From the NCBI GenBank assembly GCA_964413275.1, contig CAYPSO010000009.1:6648-70647 (forward strand): a DNA stretch of 64,000 nucleotides. Direction: 5' to 3'. Below are positions 33,013-41,533 of the stretch, piece after piece. The stretch is from JAABRE01 sp964413275. GTDB taxonomy: Bacteria; Cyanobacteriota; Cyanobacteriia; Cyanobacteriales; JAABRE01. The notes beneath the pieces were generated by a model. The model was not told the DNA's origin. It saw nothing but the letters and a program-made list of their open reading frames with translations, and ran no database searches. Numbering within the stretch: the stretch's first letter is position 1; each line of letters opens with the position of its first letter. A program made the position numbers and the translations under genes.

Positions 33013-35493
33013 TTATTTATTTACTAACAAAATTCCCTGAGATTGCTGTAACTCAAAACAGTTTAAATCAGTAATTTCGAGTCCGGGAGAAGCGATGGCA
33101 ATTTCCCACTCTTCTAAATCTAACTGCAACCAATCTCCTAAAGTTGCGATTAATTCTTCACCTTCTAGGTGAGCAATCATGGCAATTTTTTCGTCATTAT
33201 TATCTGGATTATGACGTATGCCATAAAAAACTGTACGATCGCGATCGCTAATTTTATTAAAGCGATCGATCCAGGCTAAATTTTTAGTTAACCAAGGATA
33301 TTTATGGCGAAAATCCCGTAAAGCGAAATTAAATTGAGTGTGTGCATCGGATAACATATTTTCATAATGCCAAACATTGCAAATATCAAAACCATCTTCC
33401 ATAAACATCAAAGCAAACATCTTTAATTTAGGAATATCTAGCTCCTTGAGAAACTTAACCATTTCTGGATTATTTGATATTTTTAACTTATTTACCGTAC
33501 ACTCCTGGGCATTATCTCCTAAACAAGACTGTAGCACTTTTACTAAATCATAATCGCTCAGAAGCATAGCTTCTACTAGACTATTACCAAATTCCTGTAA
33601 CTGTTCTAAGGTGGCAAATCCTAAAGACTTTAAACGTTGAAAAGCAAAAGGTTTTTGATACAAATCCTCAGTTATTTGCCAATCTAAAAAACCCATTTCT
33701 TCTGAGACAACCTTAACACCATAACGATCGTCTGTATTACGAAAAAACATCCAAGGTGCGCGCATAGTTGTATTAATAAAATCCATCGGTAAACCCGGAG
33801 TAAAACCATATATCCAAAGAGTTACCGCCGGATTATCATAGGCATTATCAAATACTTCGGGTAAATTTTCCCCTAAACTCCAGTTAATTTGTTGATGCAT
33901 GGGGATTTGATTCCCTCTTCTTAAGGTATCGTGATTACCGCAACCAGTAATCCAATTTTCTCCCATGTGCATCACCTCACCAATTCTGCGCCACTTCTTC
34001 TCCCAAAAGCCTTTTAAAGTAGGAGTATTATGGGCAAAAATTAATGGTCCCCATTGATAGGATTCTGGCATTAATTCAATTAATTCTCGATAGGTGGAAG
34101 TCTCTTCCCAGCCTTCTTCTGGCCATGGTCTTCCATCCTCAAAAATTGTAAACATCAAGCGTTTATACTCACCTATTTCTTGAACCACATTAGCCATAGA
34201 CAATAAATAAGCATCATCCTGTTCAACTCGACCACTTAAAGGATTAAAAAAGCGAAAATCTTGACCTCCATCTACTCTAATCCCATCGGCACCCTTATTT
34301 AACTTCCGTCGCTGCATTTCCAATAAAATAGCTCTCACGTTGGGAAGTTGATGGTTCAAATCCTGACCATACATATTAGGCCCCTTCATAAATTGGCGAT
34401 TAATTAGTAATTCTGATTGGTTATCAGCATGACCATAGACTAAATCATAAATTACCTGAATTGGCCCTGTAGAAAAATTATGCAAGGTTGCAATAAAATC
34501 CCAAACTTCCGCAGGTCGTAAACTTCCGAGTAAAGCCGGATTAGTTGCAGCAGAGCCAAGAATTGGCACATCATAACCCCAATCTTGGGTATTAGGTTTT
34601 CTCAGGTCTATTTCAATTTCTGTAGTTTTAAAATTAATAATTGCTTGACCTTTTTTAACCTTTGGTTCTTCTTCCGTTAACAGGAAAAATTCACTAATGG
34701 GACTGTAATCATTACGATACTCAATACTAGGCTCAGTGGGTAATAGTTGCACTGCATCGTAACCCACAAAATTAGATTCTGCTGGAGTTAAAGGTTTATT
34801 TTTAGCTAATTTATCAGAAATAGTTTGAAATATACGGGTTAAACCGGCAAAAGTACCTTCTGGAGAGGCTGTACCAATGTGTAACTGAAGAATATTGACA
34901 GGAGGGTTAACCCGAGGAATAGCTTTTTGATCCTCTATATCCTTAATCCCTGTGCGCTTAAAATAGGACATATCTGCTCTATTTGCTTGTACACTATCAA
35001 TATCATAAAGCTCGGCTGGTGCGAAGATACCAAAAGGTAAGGAATGGGCTAAAACATCTCTAATCACCCTTAATTTCATTTCTGGGTCTATATAACGCAA
35101 CCAATAAAAAGAACCTACTTGTTCGCGGTTTCCTGAGCGCATTCCTGCAACTACTCCACAAAAATATTCACCATGTTGTTGTAAACGAAGACGCGCTCTT
35201 TTAAATTTGATTTTCTGTGATTTTAGTTGAAAATCTATTGTTTCTATGGGAGTAAATACTTCAAGATAAATATCTCTTGGTCTCATCACTTCTCCCGTTA
35301 ATTCTGGAGTCCAAAGACAGATTTCTGTTAATCCATCACTACGATAGTGCGCTCCTAATTTACGAGCGATTGCCTGACTTTTTTCAAAATATGTTATTGA
35401 GGAATGTTCGATTTTAACAATCTCATCTATTAAAATCTGTGTTTCTTTTTCTATTAGTTTTATTTTTTGCTTTTTTTCTTGTAAGACAACCAT
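33013..35493 (-). CDS. gghA: Glucosylglycerol hydrolase (GH13-like)
   Basis: An 826-residue glycoside hydrolase resembling Synechocystis Slr1670 (GghA), which hydrolyses the compatible solute glucosylglycerol when salt stress ends. GH13-type catalytic blocks are visible: KGADGIRVDGGQDF (DGxRxD nucleophile), LMFTIFEDGRPWPEEGW (acid/base Glu), and GCGNHDTLRRG (xNHD). An N-terminal ~180-residue region precedes the barrel. The gene diverges from ggpS with a 533-bp shared control region, placing synthesis and breakdown of the same osmolyte back to back. The start ATG at 35493 is the only strong option. Naming rests on context plus recalled similarity. Confidence 0.82.
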   Translation of the reverse strand: MVVLQEKKQKIKLIEKETQILIDEIVKIEHSSITYFEKSQAIARKLGAHYRSDGLTEICLWTPELTGEVMRPRDIYLEVFTPIETIDFQLKSQKIKFKRARLRLQQHGEYFCGVVAGMRSGNREQVGSFYWLRYIDPEMKLRVIRDVLAHSLPFGIFAPAELYDIDSVQANRADMSYFKRTGIKDIEDQKAIPRVNPPVNILQLHIGTASPEGTFAGLTRIFQTISDKLAKNKPLTPAESNFVGYDAVQLLPTEPSIEYRNDYSPISEFFLLTEEEPKVKKGQAIINFKTTEIEIDLRKPNTQDWGYDVPILGSAATNPALLGSLRPAEVWDFIATLHNFSTGPIQVIYDLVYGHADNQSELLINRQFMKGPNMYGQDLNHQLPNVRAILLEMQRRKLNKGADGIRVDGGQDFRFFNPLSGRVEQDDAYLLSMANVVQEIGEYKRLMFTIFEDGRPWPEEGWEETSTYRELIELMPESYQWGPLIFAHNTPTLKGFWEKKWRRIGEVMHMGENWITGCGNHDTLRRGNQIPMHQQINWSLGENLPEVFDNAYDNPAVTLWIYGFTPGLPMDFINTTMRAPWMFFRNTDDRYGVKVVSEEMGFLDWQITEDLYQKPFAFQRLKSLGFATLEQLQEFGNSLVEAMLLSDYDLVKVLQSCLGDNAQECTVNKLKISNNPEMVKFLKELDIPKLKMFALMFMEDGFDICNVWHYENMLSDAHTQFNFALRDFRHKYPWLTKNLAWIDRFNKISDRDRTVFYGIRHNPDNNDEKIAMIAHLEGEELIATLGDWLQLDLEEWEIAIASPGLEITDLNCFELQQSQGILLVNK

Positions 35494-36026
35494 ATACTTA
35501 TTTTTTAATCAAAACTACTGATGAATATTTATATACCAGTTATTGGGTAACTATTATATAGCAATTATTGAAATTCCATAATTATAACTACAGTTATATA
35601 TTACTTGTTTGCCTTCAATAATCATTATGCTATCAAGTATTTAGCAGGAATTAGATAGCTAAATTGTATTGTATTTTACTTGTTTTTTCTTAAAAACAAA
35701 TATCTCTCAAACCTAAATAAATCAAGCTTAATCAGTCTTTAGATAGATAAATAATGATAAATATTGCCAAATCAGAAATAATTATGTTATATTGATTTGC
35801 AGACACGGCTAAACCTTATTATTTCACAGACCTTGTTGAGTTCAAAGACATAAAATTTGCTAAATAATATTACTGATACTACTAATAACAAACTAAATTT
35901 TACCAATTCGGTAAATAGATATTCAGGTTTTTATGACCTAAAATCAACACTATTTAGTGTTTCAAATGGTTGTAATCCTGTTGTTAACTTAAACTTAATA
36001 AACCAAAACATAAATAATTTAAAACC
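35494..36026. promoter_or_regulatory. Divergent control region between gghA and ggpS
   Basis: 533 AT-rich bases without a convincing gene. A plausible plus-strand promoter is TTGCCA (35763-35768) followed after 18 bp by TATATT, about 230 bp before ggpS. Only tiny open frames occur (for example 13 codons from an ATG at 35754), so no GgpR-like upstream reading frame of about 50 codons is evident. The length suits independent salt control of both genes. Confidence 0.45.
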
Positions 36027-37514
36027 ATGAAATCATCCTTAGTTATCCTATATCACAGAGCTCCCTACGATGAAATAGTCGAAAATGGAGTTACTCGCTA
36101 TGTTAGACAAAAAAGTCCTAATGGCATACTTCCAACCTTGAAAAGCTTTTTTGCTAATGTAAATAGAGGAACATGGGTTGCTTGGAAACAGATAAACTCT
36201 AAACAAAAAGCTAATTTTGAAAAAAAAGTAACCGTAGAAGACGAAGCAGGTTATAGTGTTTATCGTATTCCCTTAACCCCGCAACAGGTCAAAGACTTTT
36301 ATCACATCACCTCTAAGGAAGCATTTTGGCCGATTCTCCATTCCTTCCCCTATCACTTCACTAGTGAATCCTCAGATTGGGAAAATTTCCAGACAGTCAA
36401 TCGTTTATTTGCTGAGGCTGCTTGTGAAGAGGCAGCAGACGATGCTATTATCTGGATTCATGATTATAATCTTTGGCTCGCTCCTAAATATATTCGAGAG
36501 ATGAAGCCCAATGCAAGGATAGCTTTTTTCCATCACACACCTTTCCCTTCAGTAGATATATTTAACATTCTGCCTTGGCGAGAACAAATTGTTGACAGTT
36601 TATTATGCTGTGACATAGTCGGTTTTCATATTCCCCGCTATTCAGAAAATTTTGTTAATGTTGCCAAAAGTCTTTATCCCGTAGAAATAGTTAAAAGAGA
36701 AAAAGTTTCTGGTCATATGACACCAGTAGGCATAGCACTAGCAGAACCAGAAATGGTAACTCAACTAAAATATAAAGGACAAATAGTTAATATTGATGCT
36801 TTTCCTGTCGGTACAAATCCCCAATTTATTTTATCTGTTTTAAAAGAGGAAAAAACCCAAGCAAGATTAGCACAAATTAAAGAAGAATTAAATGGAAGAA
36901 AATTAATTATAGCGGCAGGTAGAGTTGATTATGTTAAAGGTAATCAAGAAAAGTTAGAAGCTTATGAAAGATTACTCGCAAGAAGAGCAGATTTACATGG
37001 CAAAATAAACTTTGTCATGACTTGTGTTTCCGCCGCATCAGGAATGAAAGTCTATCAAACTGCCCAGAACAAAATTGAACAAATGGCAGGTAAAATAAAC
37101 GGAAAGTTTGCTCGTTTCGACTGGACTCCAGTTTTATTATTTACTCAGCCTTTGCCGTTAATAGATTTATTTTGTTATTACAAAGCTGCTGATATTTGTT
37201 GGACAACACCATTAAGAGATGGTTTGAATTTAGTTGCCAAAGAATATATTGTTGCCCATGAAGGACAAGATGGAATATTAGTTTTATCAGAATTTGTTGG
37301 TGCAGCAGTTGAATTACCAGAGGCAATTTTAACTAATCCTTATTCCATAGATAAAATGGATGATGCCATTGAAAAAGCCTTGGCTATGTCACCACAACAG
37401 CAAAAAGAAAAAATGTCCAAAATGTATCATACTGTCAAAACTTACGACGTTAAATATTGGGCTGATCGCCTTTTTGAACAATTTCGCAACTTAGAACATA
37501 AAACCGAGAATTGA
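36027..37514 (+). CDS. ggpS: Glucosylglycerol-phosphate synthase
   Basis: A 495-residue GT20-family enzyme that joins ADP-glucose and sn-glycerol 3-phosphate to form glucosylglycerol phosphate, the key step in cyanobacterial salt acclimation. The sequence differs from trehalose-phosphate synthase in the usual GgpS way: MKSSLVILYHRAPYDEIVENG, PNGILPTLKSFF, WIHDYNLWLAPKYIREM, FFHHTPFPSVDIFNILPWR, IAAGRVDYVKGNQEKLEAYE, and TPLRDGLNLVAKEYI for donor binding. The gene is followed 74 bp later by glpD, which acts on its glycerol 3-phosphate substrate. The phosphatase ggpP is not in the window. Confidence 0.93.
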   Translation: MKSSLVILYHRAPYDEIVENGVTRYVRQKSPNGILPTLKSFFANVNRGTWVAWKQINSKQKANFEKKVTVEDEAGYSVYRIPLTPQQVKDFYHITSKEAFWPILHSFPYHFTSESSDWENFQTVNRLFAEAACEEAADDAIIWIHDYNLWLAPKYIREMKPNARIAFFHHTPFPSVDIFNILPWREQIVDSLLCCDIVGFHIPRYSENFVNVAKSLYPVEIVKREKVSGHMTPVGIALAEPEMVTQLKYKGQIVNIDAFPVGTNPQFILSVLKEEKTQARLAQIKEELNGRKLIIAAGRVDYVKGNQEKLEAYERLLARRADLHGKINFVMTCVSAASGMKVYQTAQNKIEQMAGKINGKFARFDWTPVLLFTQPLPLIDLFCYYKAADICWTTPLRDGLNLVAKEYIVAHEGQDGILVLSEFVGAAVELPEAILTNPYSIDKMDDAIEKALAMSPQQQKEKMSKMYHTVKTYDVKYWADRLFEQFRNLEHKTEN

Positions 37515-37588
37515 TAAATAATTATTCCTTAATCATTTGTTACTTATGATAAATGATTATAAAACTTTACTAATAACTAACTATAATT

Positions 37589-39289
37589 ATGCGAGATTTA
37601 AAACAAATTGAAAATACAACTTACGACCTAATTATAATCGGCGGCGGTATTAATGGTGCTGGTGTTGCCAGAGATGCAGCTTTACGAGGCTTAAAGACTA
37701 TATTAATTGAAAAAAATGACTTTGCCGGTGGTACTTCTAGTTGGTCAACTCGCTTAATTCATGGTGGTTTAAGATATTTAGAATACTTTGAATTTCCTTT
37801 AGTTAGAGAATCTTTAAAAGAAAGAGAAGTATTATTAAAAAATGCTCCTCATCTAGTCACACCTTTACTTTTAACTGTACCAGTTTACCAAGAAAGGTCA
37901 CGTCCCTATTGGAAAATTTGGGCGGGTATGATTCTTTACGATATTTTTAGTTATGATAAAAGCCTACCTATCCATAGGATGTTATCTAAGGCTAAATTTG
38001 GACAATTATTTCGTCATTTAGACCCAGAAAATTTGGTAGGAGGCTCACAATATTACGATGCACAAGCAACCTATGCAGAACGTTTGTGTTTAGAAAATAT
38101 TATCTCTGCACAGCAAGCAGGGGCAACGGTTTTAAATTATGTAACAGTTACTGAGTTAGATATTGAAGGACAAAGGATTAAAAGCTTAGTCTGTAAAGAC
38201 AGTATTAGTGGTAATCAATTTACTATTCAAGGTAGTGAAAAAAGTATTGTTATTAATACAGGTGGCCCTTGGGTAGATAAGATTTGTCAATTGGGAGTTA
38301 AACAAGGAGAAAAAACTCCCATTGGTAAAAAGAAAAAAATTGGCGGCACTAAAGGCAGTCATATTGTCGTAGGTAATTTTTCCGGTGCGCCTACAACTGC
38401 TTTATATGTAGAAGCTAAAACGGATAGAAGACCATTTTTTATTGTTCCTTGGTTGGGAATGTATTTAATTGGTACGACCGACTTATATTACAATGGGCCG
38501 ATAGATAATATTAAAGCAGATGATGAGGAAATTGATTATTTATTAAGGGAAACTAATAATATTATTCCCACTGCTCATTTAGGTAGAGATGATGTCAAAT
38601 TTACTTATTCAGGAGTACGTCCTTTACCCAATGAAGAAGGTAAAAAACCCGGTAGTGTAACTCGTAAACACATTATTTTTGACCATAGTAAGGAAGGAGT
38701 TACTAATCTTCTGTCTTTAATTGGTGGTAAATTAACCACCTATCGTAACGTTGGTGAGGAAATGGTTGATATTGCCTATAAGAAAATGGGCAAAACTGCA
38801 CCCCCCTGTAAAACATCTTCACAACCTTTACCGGGGTGTGTCTTACCAAAAGATAAACGTCTTGAGGATGCCATTAATAGCTACGGGGATTCAATATCTT
38901 TGCAGACTATACATCATTTATTTACTATGTATGGCGCAAATGCCGTAAAAGTGTTAGAATTAGTTGAAGATAAACCCGAACTAGGAGAACTAATTCATCC
39001 TAACTTGCCAGATATTAAAGCTCAAATTGTTTTTGCAGTAAATTCAGAAATGGCTTATACCTTACTTGACATCTTACGTCGTCGCACTACATTAGCGATG
39101 CAGGGTGAGTATGGGTTGCATCTGTTACCTACAGTTACGGATGTTTTACAAAGATATTGTGATTGGAGTCATGATAAATGCTTGCAACAAGTGCAAGATT
39201 ATCGCAGATATATGGAATCTAACTGTATTCCTGATTATCAAATCGCAATAACCGCATCTTTACCAGATGCCGAACTAGTTGCTAATTAA
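37589..39289 (+). CDS. glpD: Glycerol-3-phosphate dehydrogenase, FAD-dependent
   Basis: The 566-residue flavoprotein oxidises glycerol 3-phosphate to dihydroxyacetone phosphate, passing electrons to quinone. DLIIIGGGINGAGVARDAALRGL is the FAD dinucleotide motif, followed by GGTSSWSTRLIHGGLRYLE, HIVVGNF, LIGTTDLYYNGP, and SLIGGKLTTYRNVGEEMVDIA. The C-terminal helical domain has VNSEMAYTLLDILRRRTTLAMQGEYG. Its position after ggpS suggests it balances the glycerol 3-phosphate pool that feeds glucosylglycerol synthesis, or recycles glycerol after breakdown by GghA. The length is normal and no frameshift is seen. Confidence 0.93.
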   Translation: MRDLKQIENTTYDLIIIGGGINGAGVARDAALRGLKTILIEKNDFAGGTSSWSTRLIHGGLRYLEYFEFPLVRESLKEREVLLKNAPHLVTPLLLTVPVYQERSRPYWKIWAGMILYDIFSYDKSLPIHRMLSKAKFGQLFRHLDPENLVGGSQYYDAQATYAERLCLENIISAQQAGATVLNYVTVTELDIEGQRIKSLVCKDSISGNQFTIQGSEKSIVINTGGPWVDKICQLGVKQGEKTPIGKKKKIGGTKGSHIVVGNFSGAPTTALYVEAKTDRRPFFIVPWLGMYLIGTTDLYYNGPIDNIKADDEEIDYLLRETNNIIPTAHLGRDDVKFTYSGVRPLPNEEGKKPGSVTRKHIIFDHSKEGVTNLLSLIGGKLTTYRNVGEEMVDIAYKKMGKTAPPCKTSSQPLPGCVLPKDKRLEDAINSYGDSISLQTIHHLFTMYGANAVKVLELVEDKPELGELIHPNLPDIKAQIVFAVNSEMAYTLLDILRRRTTLAMQGEYGLHLLPTVTDVLQRYCDWSHDKCLQQVQDYRRYMESNCIPDYQIAITASLPDAELVAN

Positions 39290-39322
39290 CCAGTTTGTAT
39301 TAATTTAAGGAGGTTTGATGTT

Positions 39323-39454
39323 ATGCAACAATTGCAAGAAGTTAAGTTAACCCAATCTAATTGGGTTATTCTCAAAGAAAATGTTTATGATTATTTCCAT
39401 AGAGGTGTAGATTTCCTATTTTTTGTTTTAGCTGAAGTAGAAGCTCAATTATAA
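39323..39454 (+). CDS. Small protein of 43 residues downstream of glpD
   Basis: A short open frame with a strong AAGGAGG ribosome-binding site nine bases before its ATG. It begins MQQLQEVKLTQSNWVILKEN, contains YDYFHRGVDFLFFVLAEV and ends in EAQL. A canonical hairpin terminator follows 10 bp after its stop, which supports it as the last gene of the ggpS-glpD transcript. The middle is moderately hydrophobic, not clearly membrane-spanning. No family is recognised. Confidence 0.5.
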   Translation: MQQLQEVKLTQSNWVILKENVYDYFHRGVDFLFFVLAEVEAQL

Positions 39455-39464
39455 TAACTAATTG

Positions 39465-39497
39465 GGTAGGCATTAATCGCCTACCTAAAATTTTTTT
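39465..39497. terminator. Bidirectional hairpin terminator
   Basis: GGTAGGC (39465-39471), a 7-nt loop and GCCTACC (39479-39485) are followed by AAAATTTTTTT. It closes the ggpS-glpD-small-protein unit and, read from the other side, the convergent Uma2 gene. Confidence 0.8.
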
Positions 39498-40080
39498 AAA
39501 GTATTTTCTCAGGAAATATTTTATTTAATTCTAAAATTAAATCTGTAAAATCAGGTAAAGCTACTGTTTGTTGTGGTAAATATATCTCTTTTTTACTATA
39601 ACCGTAATCTCCATTAACTTTTTGATAAGGCTGAGTGTAAATTTCTAATTGTTGTTCGACTAAGTTAAATAACCAATAATTATTAATTTCTGCTTCTGCA
39701 TATAAAGGTAATTTTATTTCTCGATCATAATTTAAAGAACTATCGGCAATTTCAATAATTAAAATAATATCCTTGGGAGTAGGATGACCAGATAAATAAT
39801 CATCTTCTCTGTTTTTTAGGATAGTAATATCTGGTTCTGGTTCACTTGAAGAAGGTAATAAAATTGGGTCTTGACATTGCAAAGTTGCTCCATCTTCTAA
39901 GAGTTTCGATAACTCCCTAATTAATCTAGTACAGCAAACTCGATGAGGTGTACCTTTCGCTGCCATTTGTTGTATTTCTCCCCTAATTAATTCTAGGCGA
40001 TCGTCTTCTTTTAAAAAGCCAATTTCTGTTAAGCGATGATATTCTTCTAAACTAAAATGCTTATTAGTATTCGTTTTCAT
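39496..40080 (-). CDS. Uma2-family (DUF820) putative endonuclease, copy 3
   Basis: A 194-residue Uma2 protein of the EYHRLTEIGFLKEDDRLELIRGEI sub-type. Further landmarks are GTPHRVCCTRLIREL, PDITILKNREDDY (core Asp), ILIIEIADSSLNYDREIKLPLYAEAEINNYWLFN (Glu/Lys strand and the following Trp motif) and a C-terminal PQQTVALPDFTDLIL. It differs strongly from copies 1, 2 and 4. It stands alone, convergent with the glpD unit. The function is unknown beyond the nuclease-like fold. Confidence 0.88.
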   Translation of the reverse strand: MKTNTNKHFSLEEYHRLTEIGFLKEDDRLELIRGEIQQMAAKGTPHRVCCTRLIRELSKLLEDGATLQCQDPILLPSSSEPEPDITILKNREDDYLSGHPTPKDIILIIEIADSSLNYDREIKLPLYAEAEINNYWLFNLVEQQLEIYTQPYQKVNGDYGYSKKEIYLPQQTVALPDFTDLILELNKIFPEKIL

Positions 40081-40211
40081 GATTATTTTTGTTATTATTA
40101 ATCAATTTTATTGTCAAGATATTATGACATTTTATTTTTAGTATCTTATTATACTGAAAAATCCCCAAATAATTAATAATTATTCTCAATAATTAACGAA
40201 GGAATAAGGGG

Positions 40212-40240
40212 TTGACAAACTCAAAAAAAGTTGATATTCT
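40212..40240 (+). promoter_or_regulatory. Near-consensus sigma-70 promoter without an evident gene
   Basis: TTGACA at 40212-40217, a 17-bp spacer and TATTCT at 40235-40240 form one of the best promoter matches in the window, on the plus strand. Downstream lies only the 3' end of the minus-strand hisH, so the transcript would be antisense to hisH or a short RNA. Confidence 0.45.
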
Positions 40241-40287
40241 AATTCTACCCTTTAAATGATATTATGCCTTTCTTGTGTCTAAATATA

Positions 40288-40917
40288 TTAAATTCTTGAT
40301 TTAACAAAGTTAACAAAATTAGAAAGTATTTGTAAGCCATTATCCGAAGATTTTTCTGGGTGAAATTGCACAGCCATAAGATTATTGAGAGCGATCGCAG
40401 CCGTTATCGTTTGAGTACCATGGGTTACAGTAGCAGCTTGAACCTTTTTATCAATGGGTTCAACATAATAGGAATGAACAAAATAACAGTAAGGATGAGT
40501 TGGTAAATTTTGCCACAGAGATAGATTAGGTTGCTTATAATCTAAAGCATTCCAACCCATGTGAGGTATAGTAATATCCGGCTCTTTAATAAATCTTTTA
40601 ACTTCTCCGGGGATAATACCCAAACCCTTTTCTTTTCCTTCTTCAGAGCGATCAAATAATATTTGTAATCCGAGACAAATACCTAAAAATGGTTTACCAG
40701 AAGCAATAACCTCTTTAATAGGTAATTCTAAATCCCTAGCTCTTAAATGCTGTACTGCGGGATCAAAAGAACCTACTCCGGGCAAGACAATTGCATCTGC
40801 AGTTTCAATTTCTTTAGCAATATCTGTCACTGTAGGAATTGCCCCTGCTTTTTCTAAGCCTTTACAAGCAGAGTGTAGATTTCCCATGTCATAATCAATA
40901 ACAGCAATTTTTACCAT
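40288..40917 (-). CDS. hisH: Imidazole glycerol phosphate synthase subunit HisH
   Basis: The 209-residue glutamine amidotransferase subunit supplies ammonia to HisF in histidine and AICAR synthesis. The start VIDYDMGNLHSACKGLEKAG, the oxyanion strand VLPGVGSF, the nucleophile C81 in FLGICLGLQ, and the His/Glu pair H186 and E188 in QFHPEKS are all present. The length is normal. It diverges from the C15 peptidase gene, with a 36-bp gap between start codons. Confidence 0.95.
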   Translation of the reverse strand: MVKIAVIDYDMGNLHSACKGLEKAGAIPTVTDIAKEIETADAIVLPGVGSFDPAVQHLRARDLELPIKEVIASGKPFLGICLGLQILFDRSEEGKEKGLGIIPGEVKRFIKEPDITIPHMGWNALDYKQPNLSLWQNLPTHPYCYFVHSYYVEPIDKKVQAATVTHGTQTITAAIALNNLMAVQFHPEKSSDNGLQILSNFVNFVKSRI

Positions 40918-40953
40918 AATTTTTTTACAAGATTACTTTAATATTTTACTATT

Positions 40954-41460
40954 ATGACTAAAAAAATATTACTTACCTCTTTTCAAACATGGCTACAGCA
41001 CCAAAAATCAAACTCTTCTGACGATTTATTAATAAGTATTTCCAATAATCTTCCTAAATATATTGAATATAATTTTTTAAGACAACTCCCAGTTAACATT
41101 CCCCAAGCCAGTTATCAAGTTATTAAATATATTAAAACAAATAAACCACAACAGATTATTTGTTGTGGTATGGCAGAAAAACGTCATTATTTAACAATAG
41201 AGTCTCAGGCTAGTTGGAAAAAACAAAAAATTAAAACATCTATCAATTTAAGTAAACTTATTTCAAAATTATCTTATACTAAAATTAGTCACGATGCCGG
41301 TAAATTTGTTTGTGAAGGCTTATATTATCGTGTTTTAAGTTATATTCAAAAACATCATCCTAAAAGCAAATGTATGTTTATTCATGTACCAATTTTAAAC
41401 CAAAATAATTTATTACCAATTTTAAAAGACATGGAAATAATTATGAATTATGAATTATGA
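40954..41460 (+). CDS. Pyroglutamyl-peptidase I-like (C15) protein
   Basis: A 168-residue protein resembling cyanobacterial peptidase C15, which removes N-terminal pyroglutamate. ILLTSFQTWLQHQKSNSSDDLL opens the family. The catalytic triad positions are plausible: Glu in CGMAEKRHYLTIE (E75 or E83), nucleophile C120 in ISHDAGKFVCEGLYY, and H144 in MFIHVP. It is about 40 residues shorter than classical Pcp, as is usual for this cyanobacterial group. The final codons run into an ATTATGAATT repeat (MNYEL), so the native end may be slightly earlier. Confidence 0.78.
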   Translation: MTKKILLTSFQTWLQHQKSNSSDDLLISISNNLPKYIEYNFLRQLPVNIPQASYQVIKYIKTNKPQQIICCGMAEKRHYLTIESQASWKKQKIKTSINLSKLISKLSYTKISHDAGKFVCEGLYYRVLSYIQKHHPKSKCMFIHVPILNQNNLLPILKDMEIIMNYEL

Positions 41461-41533
41461 ATTATGAATTGCAAAATTAGTCTAAAAACTTAATGAACAG
41501 GAAATTATTAATAACTATTAACCATTAACTATT

